Shown: positions 1 through 12,600, numbered from the stretch's first letter. The stretch is 64,000 bases of DNA from Chrysopilus asiliformis (GCA_964034945.1 OZ035960.1:90981848-91045847), one strand, 5' to 3'. Notes: generated from the letters alone by a model not told the origin. Program-made: numbers and translations.

Positions 1-896
1 CTGTGGCATAGCAACAACTTGCAGACCATAAAATTTGCAGACCATTAAAACTTAACCCCAGATAATCTGATGAAAGCCAACTAGTTTTCCTACTAAAAAC
101 ATGCTTCCGGCAAGATTTTCAGAGTAGATCGCCATAAAAATTAATTAATTTGATTATGACCCGTAACACAAGGAGTATATTTAAGTTATTAAGTTGTCAG
201 TTACTTCGCTTGATACATAACACAAAAATTTAGTGTAACGGTCCGAAATCCCTATCCCTAAAAGCTTATGTCCTCTTTTTTACGCTACTTCGAGATGGGA
301 TCGGATATCCTCAAATTAAAATTAAAGTTTTGTAACAATTTTCTTCTTCATTATGTCATTTACTTATGGATTGTCAATAGGCTCAACATATTCCTAGACA
401 CAACTTAACTAAATGAAAAGATTCATAGTTATATCATGATGCAATGTACGATGCTGAACGATGCGATGGAATGGAAATCATTTCGTCGTATGCTTCGTTC
501 ACCCACTTCAAAATTCAGAAATTAATTTCTATTTTTTACATTTGATTTTTAGTTAAATTAGTCAAAATAAGGTGGCAGAGTTAATAAACAGAAGTTTTAT
601 TGAAAATAATGAGTGAATTTAAAAATGTGACGAAATTTTTATGATATTGGTTTCTAAAGTATTAACAAATGGTGTTTTTATTCATATTAAGGGCACTTTC
701 TGTTACGAATGATTGAAACGGCCCTCTTTAGGTCTTATAAAAGTAAACCTCATTAAGATCACAGCTGCCAAAGGTCGTTTACATGGAATGCCACACTATG
801 TGCATCCATCGCTTACAACCGTATCGGACATCGCACCGCATAGCTCATCGTATTCACTTTGTTTGCAGCCTAAGGTTGCAAACAAATTGAATGCGA
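1..896. other. AT-rich intergenic DNA, no gene recognised
   Basis: No supported coding region. Short open frames here lack recognisable domains and run across AT-rich sequence. Positions 690-896 are slightly richer in GC and directly abut the TTAA-flanked foldback element that follows, so they may belong to an older repeat into which it inserted. Confidence 0.5.
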
Positions 897-1281
897 TTAA
901 GGTAGAACCTGAATCGTACGTCGATGCGTCCGTCATGCGTCCGTCACGTTGACGGTTCGCGTAGAATCAACGGGCTGCTATGAGTACTCCCCTAATAATA
1001 CGTTGTCCGATGCGGCAACCGCATAGAGTAGGTCGAATTTCTACTTTTACATGCGGCAACGCACGGAAATGTCATTTCGCAAAAAAGTTTGTTTACGATT
1101 TAAGGAATTTAAGTATGGAACAAATTGAAAGTAATTGTTTCGACGATAAACTAATAGAAGAAATGCAAAACAATGAATTAACTCCAGATTCGTTGCCGTA
1201 CCCAACTGTTACCGCATCGAACTGTCAACCGGACGGACGCATGACGGACGCATCGACGTACGATTCAGGTTCTAGCTTTAA
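897..1281. mobile_element. TTAA-flanked foldback MITE, copy 1
   Basis: The element body is 901-1277 (377 bp), flanked by direct TTAA at 897-900 and 1278-1281. Its ends are inverted repeats of about 60 bp, beginning GGTAGAACCTGAATCG on the left and ending CGATTCAGGTTCTAGC on the right. The interior carries an open frame of about 99 codons on the plus strand, starting at 980, which is also open in a second copy at 41645-42010 on the other strand. TTAA target duplication is typical of piggyBac-type transposition; no transposase is present, so this is non-autonomous. The superfamily assignment rests on the target site only. Confidence 0.8.
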
Positions 1282-2657
1282 CTATGCGATGCAATGTAGT
1301 GTGCTGATTTCCACAAAAGATTGTTTTTTACAAAAACAATTGTTAAGCGAAATTTAAGATTAACGCATCCAGTTTACTTCAACTTCCAGTGACTAGAATA
1401 ACAAAGATATAACAGTTCTTTTTCTTAATTTTTGGTAGTAAACAAAGCAATATGAAAAAATCGATTGTTATATTTTTCTCTCTAATATTGAAATTACAAG
1501 TTTGTGCTTACTGGGATTTCGTTAACTACTTTAAACATGAGTAACATTGAAGAAAGAAACACAATGACGTATCTGGGGAATCAAATTTAATCATGACTCA
1601 TGTTATTTATGTGGTTTTAACACGGAACTTGTAAAGTAAATGAACTGTAAAGTCTACAAGCCTTATAAAGAGATGTCTGTTTATAAGTTTTTAAAAGATG
1701 AAATTGATTATTTCAGTGCATCAATCTTTAATTTGGCATTTACATAAATCTTTACATTACCGTTAATTTACAGTTATTTTTTAAAAACTCCAAAATTCAA
1801 ATACAGCAACTATTTACTGAGTTTTTGTTGAAAAATATGTAAAATTTAGTATTAACAATTTATTCTTCTACTTAAAGACTTAAAATATAATTTTTTACAC
1901 TTTATTTCCAAAAAAAAATAAACAAAATATTGTATACAATAATTATTAATCTACCTTTGTCATCAATAATTTTTTATGAACCTATTTAATTTCAAGACTT
2001 AAAAATATTAAAAGGCACTCATCTATGCATGCAAAAATCTAACATCGTCACTATAACTAAATTATGTCTTTAATTCACGCAATTTTGTAGAGCTTGTTAG
2101 CGAATATTTTACAGTTTATTTGAATTCCTTCAACTATTCCCAGACAAACACAACAAAAATAATCCAACTTTCGCAGGAGAATTGACTCTTATCCAAATCT
2201 TGCACATGTGCACACTAACTAATTTGTTTGTAAACAAAACGAATGGAAAAAGATTTCCGCCATAATAACCGATTTGACCGTTTCAGCAGAGTTAACTCAA
2301 AAAAGCTGTGGCACTCTGAACAAAATTTAAGCGGGTTTTTCAAAATGCTTGACTAATCCAATAACTTTACCTGTAAAATATTTTTGATAAAAAAAAGGTA
2401 TATTCGCAAAAATACATTAGTAAAAACCATTTTCCCATCGTTATTTAAAAAACAGTTTGTAAAGTAATCCGTCAACAGTCCCTCAGATTTAAAAGTTGTG
2501 CAAAATTGTATTCCAAACAATTTTTTTTATTATTTTTTCGACAAAACAGATCCTTTTCGAATTAAAAACAGGAAAATAGAGCCATGGGATTTTACAGGCA
2601 TGTGTAATCCTGGAATGGGATGATCCTATCAACTTTTGGTGAAAATCCGTTAACCGG
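1282..2657. other. Intergenic AT-rich DNA
   Basis: No coding region recognised. The stretch is dominated by poly-A/T runs. A short sequence CCGTTAACCGGAAGTA at about 2649 recurs near 28676, so part of this interval is dispersed repeat. Confidence 0.45.
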
Positions 2658-2740
2658 AAGTAGAGAGTCTATAATCTAGACGGTGGACAATGGCACGAGT
2701 TTAAATGGCCGCCAAACTGAAAAACGAGAGCGAAAAACTT
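2658..2740 (+). repeat. Dispersed ~80-bp repeat, paired with inverted copy at 34811-34891
   Basis: This stretch begins AGAGAGTCTATAATCTAGA and continues through GGACAATG and CTGAAAAACGAG. It matches the reverse complement of 34811-34891 at roughly 80 percent by eye. The function and family are unknown. The second copy abuts the target site duplication of a hAT-like element. Confidence 0.55.
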
Positions 2741-2794
2741 AAAAAATTTGATTAATTGTTTCAAATAATTGTCAAAGTAACTGAAATCAGTTAA

Positions 2795-3050
2795 TATAAG
2801 CAAGGCCCAATTAACCATAGGGCTAATTGGGCTACAGCCCAGGGGCGCCAATTAATATTTAATTCACATATTTATAAAAATTTTTGAATTTTATTTTGCG
2901 TAAATATATATTTAAGTTTTGAATTAAAGAATACTTTAAAAAATAAAATTGAATTTTTACAATAAAACTATGTAAGGGTGCAAAATTTTATTTAGCCCAG
3001 GGCGCTCAAACTTGTTAATACGGCTCTGAATATAAGTAAAAAACTCATGT
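2795..3050. repeat. Possible small MITE with GGGCTA/AGCCC ends
   Basis: AGCCCAGGGGCGCCAA near 2835 and AGCCCAGGGCGCTCAA near 2994 flank an AT-rich core. The resemblance suggests the two halves of one degenerate element or two related fragments. No clean target duplication could be placed. Confidence 0.3.
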
Positions 3051-3427
3051 TCGAGGTATAAAAAAATTGGAAAGTCATAGTTGTTTTATAAATTGAAAAA
3101 TTGTTTACAGACTGTTTTAATTTGGAGAAAAAGCTGTTCTAACTGGCCTAATAGACTTTTCTAATTAGAGTTAATAGACTGTCCTACTCCTATTAAACGC
3201 TGATGACCACTCTTTTAAGGGCTGAGACACATCTATTAAGTGTTGATGTCTCTCTAACCGCAAATAATCGAAATGGTGGTTTTTTAACAATTACAATTTC
3301 GTTTTTTGCTGTTTACCCTGAGACTACGCATTTTTCTGTAGTCTTATGTATGATAAAAGTTGAAGACAGTAAAATTTGCTACCCTTTTGTCTTTCACTAG
3401 AACAAACGAGTATCGAGATATACCGTT

Positions 3428-3684
3428 TGTGGCGACTGTTACAATTATAACGTGTTTTTACTTTAATTTTTAAGTTTTAAAAAATATACTTTGTTTATAA
3501 TTTTTTTTAAAAATTAAGTTTGCATTAAAAATGACTTCAGACAAAAAATATTTTTTCATTCATTCTTTGTCAGTATTTTAAAAGCGTTAAAAGTGTTTTT
3601 TTGAATGTTAATAAATTTTAAATAAATTTTAACTATTTGATTTTATAATTTAAATATTAAATAAATATGGCTTTTGAAGCCATA
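3428..3684 (+). repeat. 5' LTR
   Basis: Begins TGTGGCGACTG and ends GAAGCCATA, 257 bp, same as 8371-8627 over its whole length. It contains AATAAA-type polyadenylation signals near its 3' end (the AATAAATTTTAAATAAA region). Confidence 0.95.
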
Positions 3685-3687
3685 AAT

Positions 3688-3699
3688 TGGTGACCCCGA
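3688..3699 (+). promoter_or_regulatory. Primer binding site (tRNA-Trp type)
   Basis: TGGTGACCCCGA lies three bases after the 5' LTR. It is complementary to the 3' end of eukaryotic tRNA-Trp (…TCGGGGTCACCA), the primer reported for CsRn1-type elements. Confidence 0.8.
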
Positions 3700-4449
3700 G
3701 AAAAAAAGAACATTCTGAAAAAAGAAACAAGAAAAAAGTTTGAAAAAGGAATACAACGAAGTTCTACAAAAATTATTTTCCAGAACGAAAAATGAAAACC
3801 CAAGTTTCTTCAATTTTATCATTTTGAAAAATACCAACTTCTCAACACCTCATTCAAGTTGAATCAACGAATTTTGGGGGAAATTTTTATCATTTTCTAT
3901 TCGTTTTTCAAGTGATTTTCTTTTCTTTTGAAAATTGAATTTTTAAGAAATTTGTTTCAAGAAACTATTTATTTAACGAAGATTTTTGATGAAGCCTCAT
4001 CAAATTGAAAATCAATTTTTCAAGATTTTGCTTCACTGTCTTTACAAAAGGATTATCAGAAATCATCAAAAAGAAAAATAGAGTGTCTACAATCAACTCG
4101 ATATACACCTTGGATAAAAAGTTGAATTTCTACAATCAAGTTGAGAAATCCCTGTTCTAACCAAGTATAATTTTTCATCGTACTTACAAACTTTTGTTGT
4201 TGTTTAAAAAGATTTCAGTAATGTTCCAACATAGTTAAGTATTTTTATTCAATTCTAGTTTCATAATTTGTGAATATTTTGTCAAAAATTTTGTTTGATG
4301 TCATAATTTACATGTAGCAATTTAATTTTGGTGCATTTTAATCATATTACGGTTATACTTACCTTTCATTTAGTTATCAATTATTTGTTTGATTGATAGT
4401 TTTACGTTTAATTATCGAGTTTTGCTTACATATTTTTCATAACTCGAAT

Positions 4450-5220
4450 ATGTCTACCTCTGACGATATTGGTGATTCTGCGGGATCTAGTAATGAAATC
4501 AGTTCTATCGCGATTAAATTGCCAAGTTTTTGGCTGAACGATCCACATCTTTGGTTTTGCCAGGTTGAATCGCTATTTTCGATTGGTGGCATAACCAGAG
4601 ATGAAACCAAATTTAATTATATTTGTGGTCGAGTTGAATCGAATATTCTGGCGCAAGTTGGGGAGATTATTCGGAATCCTCCATTAACTAATAAATATTT
4701 AACACTTAAAACAAAAATATTGGAGCGTTTTACAGAATCAACTGAGTCAAAATTTAAACGATTAATTTCTGGTAGTACATTGAATGATAAAAAACCTTCT
4801 CATCTTTTGAGAGAAATGTGCGATCTGGCCGGTAATAGTATAAGTGTCGAAATGCTTAAATCTTTGTGGCTTCAACGTCTTCCGTCACAGGCTCAAGCTA
4901 TTTTATCAGTAAGTCAAGAAAATTTAGATATTTTAAGTATCATGGCTGATAAAATAGTTGAAATTTCAAATCCAGAAATCTGTTCGGTTTCATCAAGTTT
5001 TGATGCTAAATACAAATGTTTGGAAGATCAAATCAAGCTTTTAACAGAACAGGTAGCCAATTTAAGCCGTTCGTGTTCTAACATTCGATTGAATCATAGA
5101 AGCAGAAGTAGCTCCAGATCAAATTCTAACGGCTTATGTTTCTATCATTCCAATTTCAAAGATAAGGCTGTTAAATGTATCAAACCTTGCAGTTTTACGA
5201 CAAATTCTTCGGAAAACTAA
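4450..5220 (+). CDS. gag: Retrotransposon Gag
   Basis: A 256-residue open frame. I chose the ATG at 4450 because the frame extends upstream only through non-ATG codons. The N-terminal half resembles insect gypsy Gag proteins: a region around '[18 protein letters not shown]', then the capsid-like segment. It finishes with an Arg/Ser-rich stretch followed by the Cys/His cluster '[18 protein letters not shown]' in place of a normal CCHC knuckle. That pattern (C, YH, C, C) is characteristic of CsRn1-like Gags. The end overlaps the start of the pol frame by 46 bp, with pol in the -1 frame, so Gag-Pol would need ribosomal frameshifting or a separate start. Confidence 0.85.
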   Translation: MSTSDDIGDSAGSSNEISSIAIKLPSFWLNDPHLWFCQVESLFSIGGITRDETKFNYICGRVESNILAQVGEIIRNPPLTNKYLTLKTKILERFTESTESKFKRLISGSTLNDKKPSHLLREMCDLAGNSISVEMLKSLWLQRLPSQAQAILSVSQENLDILSIMADKIVEISNPEICSVSSSFDAKYKCLEDQIKLLTEQVANLSRSCSNIRLNHRSRSSSRSNSNGLCFYHSNFKDKAVKCIKPCSFTTNSSEN

Positions 5221-8200
5221 ATGGCCATTCAATCGCGGCGGCCGATGAATTTGGCACGAATTCTAGTCGTCTTTTTGTCTTCGATAATAGTACGAATTGT
5301 TCTTATCTTGTTGATACTGGAGCAGATGTTTCTGTGTATCCGGTATCGTATTTTAAAAATAAGAGTTGTTTAAGTTCATCTCCTTTAAAGCTTTTTGCTG
5401 CCAATGGTTCAAAAATAAATACTTTTGGTCGCAAACTTTTTAATTTAGATCTTGGGCTTAGACGCAAATTTGCTTTCCTTTTTTATATTGCCGACATAAC
5501 ACGTCCTATTTTAGGCGCTGATTTTCTCAATCATTTCGGTTTATGGGTTGACATTAAAAATAAACGCTTGATTGATAACAAGACGTCGCTTTCTTCAAAA
5601 GGTAAAATTTCTTGTTGTGAAACATTAAGTTTATCGACAATCAATATCAATTATTTGGATGAAAATTTTTCAAAATTAATCGAAGAGTTCAAAATTATAA
5701 CACAGGATTCAGTAAAACCTGAAACTGCTGTTCATGATGTTGAACACTTCATTACTACTAATGGTCCACCAGTGTTTGCTAAACCTCGTCGTTTAGACCC
5801 CGAAAAATTAGAAGCAGCAAAAAAAGAGTTTAATTTTATGATTGAGTCTGGCATTTGTCGTCCATCGAAAAGTAATTGGGCTAGTCCTTTACATCTGGTG
5901 AAAAAGAAAAATGGTGATTGGCGTCCTTGTGGTGATTATCGCCAATTAAATGCGATAACAGTTCCGGACAGATATCCAATTCCACATATTCAAGATTTTT
6001 CACAAAGATTACATGGTTGCAAAATTTTTTCAAATTTAGACTTAGTGCGAGCTTATCATCAAATTCCTGTTCATGGATCGGACATTGCCAAAACTGCCAT
6101 TATAACTCCTTTTGGCTTATTTGAATTTCCACGCATGACGTTTGGCCTCCGAAATGCTGCCCAATCTTTTTAAAGATTCATGCATGATGTGTTGAAAGGT
6201 TTAAATTTCTGTTACGTATATTTGGATGATGTTTTAATTGCATCGAAAAATTTGGGAGAACATTTAACTCATTTAAGACAAGTGTTTGAAAGATTTGTTA
6301 ATTATGGCTTAGTTATCAATATTGATAAATGTGTTTTTGGCAAATCTGAAATTGAATTTCTTGGTCATCTTGTTACTAATCAAGGTGTTTCTCCCTTACC
6401 ATCAAAAGTTGAGGCTATTTTAAATTTCAAACAACCGGAACGAGTTTGTGATTTACGTCGATTTCTGGGAATGTTGAATTTTTATCGTAGATTTTTGCCT
6501 AATGCGGCCCAAATTCAAGCTAAACTTCACGAATTCCAAAAAAATAGTCATAAAAATGATAAAACAATAATCATTTGGAACGATGATAGTTTAGAATCAT
6601 TTAATAATTGCAAGAAATCTTTGGCAGATGCAGTCATGCTTGCTCATCCTGCAATTTCTACTGAAGTGTGTCTAATGGTAGACGCTTCAGATACTGCAGT
6701 AGGTGCTGTTGTCCAACAGAAGTTTGAGGATTCATGGCAACCATTAGGATTTTTCTCAGTTAAACTAAAATCTGCAGAGAAAAAGTATAGTGCTTATGAT
6801 CGCGAACTTCTAGCTATATATTTGGCAATACGTCATTTCAAACATTTGTTGGAAGGTCGTCAGTTTACGATTTTTACTGATCATAAGCCTATTACTTTTG
6901 CTTTCAGACAGAAACCTGAGAAAGCCTCACCACGACAGTTACGTCATTTAGACTTGATTGGGCAATTTTCAACAGACATAAGACATATTTCAGGTAAATG
7001 TAATGTCGTTGCTGACGCATTGTCACGTGCGGACGAAATTTCATTTCCTGAAGTCATTGATTTTCAAAAACTTGCACTTGAACAAGAGGAAGATCCTGAT
7101 TTTGAAATTATTCGTAAATCAACAGTTTTAAATATTCAGCCTTGTCCAATTCCTGGCTCAATATTATCCATTTATTGTGATATTTCTACTGGTATTCAGA
7201 GACCTTTTGTTCCCAAAAATTTTAGAAATCAAATTTTTAATCAATTACATAATCTTTCACATCCTGGCGTTAAAGCATCGGTCAAATTCATTTCATCAAG
7301 ATTTGTTTGGCCATCACTAAAAGCAGATTGTGCGAAATGGGCTCGTAATTGTATTGATTGTCAAAAATCCAAAATTTCACGCCATGTGAATAGTCCAATT
7401 GGTTCATTTAATTTACCAAAAGATCGTTTTACACACATTCATTTAGATTTAATTGGTCCATTACCACAAGTAGATGGTTATTCATATTGTTTAACCTGTA
7501 TTGATAGGTATACACGTTGGACTGAAGTTATTCCGTTAAAGGATATAACTTCAGAGTCTGTTGCTTTTGCTTTTTATTCTAATTGGGTTTGTCGTTTTGG
7601 TGTTCCTTTATCTATTTCTACAGATCAAGGTAGGCAATTTGAAGCATCTTTATACCGCGATTTTTTAAAACTATTTGGAATCAAACGTTGCCGAACTTCG
7701 CCATATCATCCGTCATCTAATGGTTTGATTGAGCGTTGGCATCGGACCTTAAAAACAGCTATCAAATGTCATGCGAAAAAGAATTGGTTACGTTGTTTAC
7801 CAACTATTTTATTAGGTACGCGTACGTCTATCAAAGATGATTTGGGTGCAACTGTATCTGAACTTGTCTATGGTACCAATATTCGACTTCCGGGTGAAAT
7901 GTTTGAGGAAACAGTATCAAAAACTGATGAGCACGAATTTATTAGATTACTTAAAACACATTTTGAGTCAGTTCGTCCTGTTATTTCGTCAAACCATTCT
8001 ATTAATAACAAAATCTTTGTTTTTAAAGATCTCAAAACATGCTCCAAAGTTTTTGTTCGTGAGGATTCGGTTAAATCATCTCTACAACAGCCTTACAAGG
8101 GTCCATATTCAGTCATTAGTCGTGATGATAAAACTTTTCTTCTATCGATCAATGACAAAGAAAAAAGAATTTCGATTGATAGATTAAAACCCGCTTATAT

Positions 8201-8327
8201 AGAACGCAAAGTTGATGATATATGTACAGAAAATTTAAATTCTCAATTAAATTCTAGCTCAGGATTTGCAGAGTTACCAATTCGTCAGGAGTCTATAAAA
8301 GGCAAAAAAATCGTTAGTTTTTCTTGA
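5175..8327 (+). pseudogene. pol: Retrotransposon Pol, one in-frame stop
   Basis: A continuous reading frame except for a TAA at 6171-6173. Domains in order: aspartic protease ('[13 protein letters not shown]', about 5308-5350); reverse transcriptase with 'YLDD' (about 6218); RNase H ('DASDTAVGA', about 6683); integrase with an HHCC zinc module (about 7258-7365); the D,D,E core ending near 'SNGLIERWH' (about 7720); and a C-terminal region of about 150 residues. The stop falls in the conserved RT segment between '[10 protein letters not shown]' and 'RFMHDVL', where family members usually have glutamine. A single C-to-T change would explain it. Everything else looks intact, so this is a fresh inactivation or a sequencing or assembly error. 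Confidence 0.9.
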
Positions 8328-8370
8328 AATTATTAATTATTTTAGTACGCTGTCGCTGGGGAGGGAGTAA

Positions 8371-8627
8371 TGTGGCGACTGTTACAATTATAACGTGTTT
8401 TTACTTTAATTTTTAAGTTTTAAAAAATATACTTTGTTTATAATTTTTTTTAAAAATTAAGTTTGCATTAAAAATGACTTCAGACAAAAAATATTTTTTC
8501 ATTCATTCTTTGTCAGTATTTTAAAAGCGTTAAAAGTGTTTTTTTGAATGTTAATAAATTTTAAATAAATTTTAACTATTTGATTTTATAATTTAAATAT
8601 TAAATAAATATGGCTTTTGAAGCCATA
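8371..8627 (+). repeat. 3' LTR
   Basis: 257 bp, identical by eye to the 5' LTR. It is preceded by the purine-rich GGGGAGGGAGTAA, a plausible polypurine tract. Confidence 0.95.
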
Positions 8628-9070
8628 CCGTTATTTCAAAAAAATCAGTTTTTCGCGATTCTTTCGAAAACTAACGGGTTTTTAGTAGTATATTGTACGA
8701 TATGAATTAAAGAGAATAATATTTGCCACAATTTGTTATCCGCCATATTTTACCGTTATTGAGACATTTTCATTACAAAAAATAGATTTTTGGTTGAGAT
8801 ATTTTCATAAAATAAAATAGAATTGCTTGCAAACTAATGGTTTTTCGAAGAAAAAAAACGCTTAAAGAAAGAATTAAAAATATTAAAATTCTCTACATTT
8901 TTCCCTTTTACCGTAAATCGATATATTTGAGATTTTCTAAAAAGAAAATCATACTTTTATATAAGCTTATATTTTACTTATCAGTATATAGTGTAAATTG
9001 CGCAGGAACGTAGATTTTGTATAAGAGAGTCATGTGCTGTTCACATCAGATATGTTGTTCAATATTTTCG
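8628..9070 (-). repeat. Dispersed AT-rich repeat family (R3), copy 1
   Basis: Reads ACCGTTATT..., GTAGATTTTGTATAAGA, and GTGCTGTTCACATCAGA. It is the reverse complement of the block at 17151-17600 and is related to pieces at 49056-49370 and 49735-49935. The gypsy element is inserted in this repeat. No protein-coding capacity is visible; it may be the remnant of one non-autonomous element. Confidence 0.6.
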
Positions 9071-9628
9071 TGTATTTTTTTTTCTCCAATTTTTTAAACA
9101 ATCCATATTAGGTCCAAAAAAAACTACATAGACCTCACAAACGAATTCTCATAAATTTTTAAGGTCACTGATTAAGTTGTTGAGAGTAACATTAATTAAT
9201 TAAAAGCTGCTGGAAAATTTATTTATGGTTCTATGTTTTGGCATCAGACAATTTAACAATAGACTGGCATTGGGTTAAATACACATAAATTCTCTAATTC
9301 TGATATTGCAGATTATGCCGGCAGATTATAAACTTGTTGATAGTCCACGAAAATATTTCTACATCCATATTCCATCTGCTCCACAGCAAAACATTTGAGT
9401 TGTCGAAAAAAAGTTCTTTTTTTTCGTGTTTTTCCTGCGAATTGAAGAAAATTCTCATTGGATTTGCTTTTTTATACGTTTTTATTACTGGTGTCCATGG
9501 GGGATAAGTGTTCTATTTTCGCTTCTAATTAAAAGCTGTTTTAAATAAAAAAGAGTTTTACTTTCAGTTGACAGCGACCAGACTTTCGTGAAAGTCAAAT
9601 TCAATTTGCATTAAAGAAAGTTTTCATA

Positions 9629-12600
9629 ATGAATATAGAGGAAAATCTTAAAAATATTGAAAATAGTGAAGAAGTGACAAAAACTGGTTTTCAACACGAT
9701 TTAAATAGAGGCAAATGGTTTTCGAGTAAAGAGTTTTATTTCATTGGTGTTATTTATATGTTTAACTTCTTGTTGAGTTTTGATATGATCGACTTTTTTC
9801 AAACATATGGAGGTAAATTTTTGTTACAGTATTCAAATTTTAAGCACTGATCTTTTTATGTTTGTTTAAGAAATGATAATTTTGAAATATTTTTAAGCTG
9901 TATCTTTGAAAACCATTACTAATTTTAAAAGAATTATTTAAATTATCTTTTCAGTTGCTTTCCTTGGATTTTATATTCTTATATTATTAATAATAGTTAT
10001 GCCAGTCATATTCATAGAATCGTATTTAGGACAGTTTTCCAGTTCAGGTTTCATATCGATATTTAGGATAATCCCATTTTTTAAAGGTGAAACATTATAT
10101 TAAATTCATGCACAAATTTAGATACTAAAAAGCAATTATTTTGATTTATGGAAATTTTTCTTGAAGGCTTCGGATATTTTATGTTGTTTATTAATTCTAT
10201 GATGTCAATAATAAGAATTTACGAAATGCCTTTGGCTGTGTTTGAAATATTCAGAGAAAATGAAAAAGAAATTAGGTGAAACAATACACTATTTTTTAAA
10301 AAGTAAAACTAATAAAAAAAACATTTACAGAAAGGATGGATCGGTAATTTTAATAGCAGTTTCTGCACTTATGTGGACACTTATTGCGCTTTTTAATATA
10401 ATTAAGCTGAAATGGGTAAGTGAGATTTAGTAAAATTCTAAACAAATAATTTTCTTGTACATAAATTGTCAAATTAAGGTCGGAATGAATACAATTGGCC
10501 CGACACAACATTTACGGCAACAGATTACAGCGAGAAAATTGTCCTCCACATACAATTCCGCACACTTTGTTGTTCTAAACGTCATTTGCTTTACATTTGA
10601 TTTTGATTTTGACTATGTGACGGTGAGCCACATATTAACAAAATTTCATTTCGAATCAACAATGAAATTTCGTTGGCGAGATGACAGACAAAAGTTAAAT
10701 TCGATTCAACTTTTTACGGCGACAAAGTTGTTCGTGTTGATTGTATACAGAGGCATAGGATAGTATGAATTTCAAATCTGAAATGTCGCCGTAAATTGTG
10801 TTTTGCGCTTTAAGCTAGAATATTAGAGTTTCTCATTTCCCGCCATGTTTCGTGAGGAAGTGGGGGAGTCTACGCACTACCGTACTAAACTCCATACAAA
10901 AAATTGTGAAAAAGCGTAACGAATTCAAAAGGTCGAAAACTAGCGTGAGGTATTTTATGGCCCATTAGATAAAATTGTAATTTCATCTAGTTTTATGGTG
11001 TGTTAATTTCAGTTTTATCCTTTTGGATATACGAAAAATTGTATCCAGCTTTGCGGAGTTAAAAAAGTAAAAAAAACACCATTGGGATTTGAAATTAAAA
11101 AAGAATCGGATGACATCGATTTCCCACCGCCAAATTTTTCTGTGTGTACTAAGTTTAACAATTAAGAACATTTTTGGCTAAAATTTTACATGCTAACCCA
11201 ATTGAATAGTCAAATTATCACCGGCCTTTTTATACTCTATATTACATATCATATAGAAGTATATTAAATTTAGTATACCGTTTGTAACGCATCGAACCAA
11301 TCATCCAGACACATAAATGAACTACACCAGGGTGTTTGGAATGACAAAAGATTTTGATTTCCCCATGTCCGTCCGTCTATCGATCCGTCAACACCATAAC
11401 TTTCGGAAAGATTGAGCTAGAGACTTGAAATTTTGTATTGTTACGTTTCTCGTAAGTGGCTAGGCTGAGTTCTTGAACGGGCAAAATTGGACCATTCCTT
11501 CCCCCCTCCCTCATACAACCGAACCAGTTTTTTTACAATTGTCTCGAAAACGGTGAGTCGAATTGAAAAATTTATAAAGATGAAATGTGTTTAGGATAGG
11601 ATTTTACATAATTCATCCATACATCAAAATCCAATCGGACCACTGTTGATATCTTTTTTCCTTCTTTTCTTGAAAACTGTGTATCGTATCGAAAAATCTA
11701 TAAAGATGAAATGTGTTCAGAATATGATCTTTACATAACTATTCCATACATCAAAATCCAATCAGACCACTCCTTTCCACAAATGTTTTTTTTAAATAAA
11801 CATTTTGTCTGTTACGGTCGTAACTCGATTTTCTTAAAAATAAAAAATTCAAAATTCAATAAAAATTTGGAAACATAAAAACAATTGTATGGCAACTCCT
11901 CTATCGGATTGATATTTTAGTAATTTAAAAAAAAGCTACTAAAAAAGTCATCCTGACAAAGTTTTGTTACAATCGGATGATTCGTTTGGAAAATACAGCG
12001 ATTTAAAAACAAGTTTTTTCAATTTTAAGTGGCCGCCCTTTTTATAACAGTTTATTTCCGGCACGAACAGCTATACGGTGTTTCAAAACTTGTCACTGGC
12101 TATATTTACTTGAACTCGAGTTTTGGCTTCCGCTAAGGTAAAGTATACCCAAAGAAACTGGACGAACATCACTTTTGCCAATTATCTTTCCACCACAGAA
12201 TGAGGACTTTTTTTGTAACAATATCGTTTTATCTTCCCCTCAAATACTCGCTCAGCTCAATTCGTAAACATCGCTGATGAATGCGTCCTAGTTTTCTTAA
12301 TTTTCTAAAATCATTTATCAAAGCGCAGTTTTTTCTTCAAATTCATTAACTCCTTCGCACTTATTGGAACATATGTGTCCCACTGAGTGTACAAAAAAAC
12401 CTAATACGTAAAATATGTAAATTAGATTAATATGCATGTCCATGTTAGATTAACCCATTATAATCGTTTGAAACTAATTAATCGTCTCCCGTACCGAAAG
12501 GTTAAACAAATTTTCTACCCTAATTTTCTTAACCTTGTCGCTTTGTGTGTCCTCTCCAGAGAACATACTGTAATTTTCAGAATATTTTCTCTCGGCACCG

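Larger units (their letters stand above)
3428..8627 (+). mobile_element. Ty3/gypsy LTR retrotransposon, CsRn1-like, full length
   Basis: A complete 5.2-kb element flanked by the 5-bp duplication CCGTT (3423-3427 and 8628-8632). It has two 257-bp LTRs that I read as identical, a primer binding site at 3688, gag, an overlapping pol in the -1 frame, and a purine-rich tract just before the 3' LTR (about 8358-8367). Three features point to the CsRn1 lineage of Metaviridae: the primer site matches tRNA-Trp, Gag ends in an unusual Cys/His cluster (C-YH ... C ... C), and the domain order is PR-RT-RNaseH-IN. Identical LTRs imply very recent insertion. One in-frame stop in RT interrupts pol, so this copy is probably not autonomous. 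Confidence 0.95.

Noticed and set aside
980..1357. Protein-coding gene inside the first TTAA element
   Set aside because: The frame belongs to a MITE with long inverted termini, and differences from the second copy are nearly all amino-acid changing.
11014..11150. Extra exon of transporter gene A
   Set aside because: The segment is open and has an acceptor-like AG, but exons 4 and 5 join in phase exactly as the paralog's exons do, leaving no room for it.
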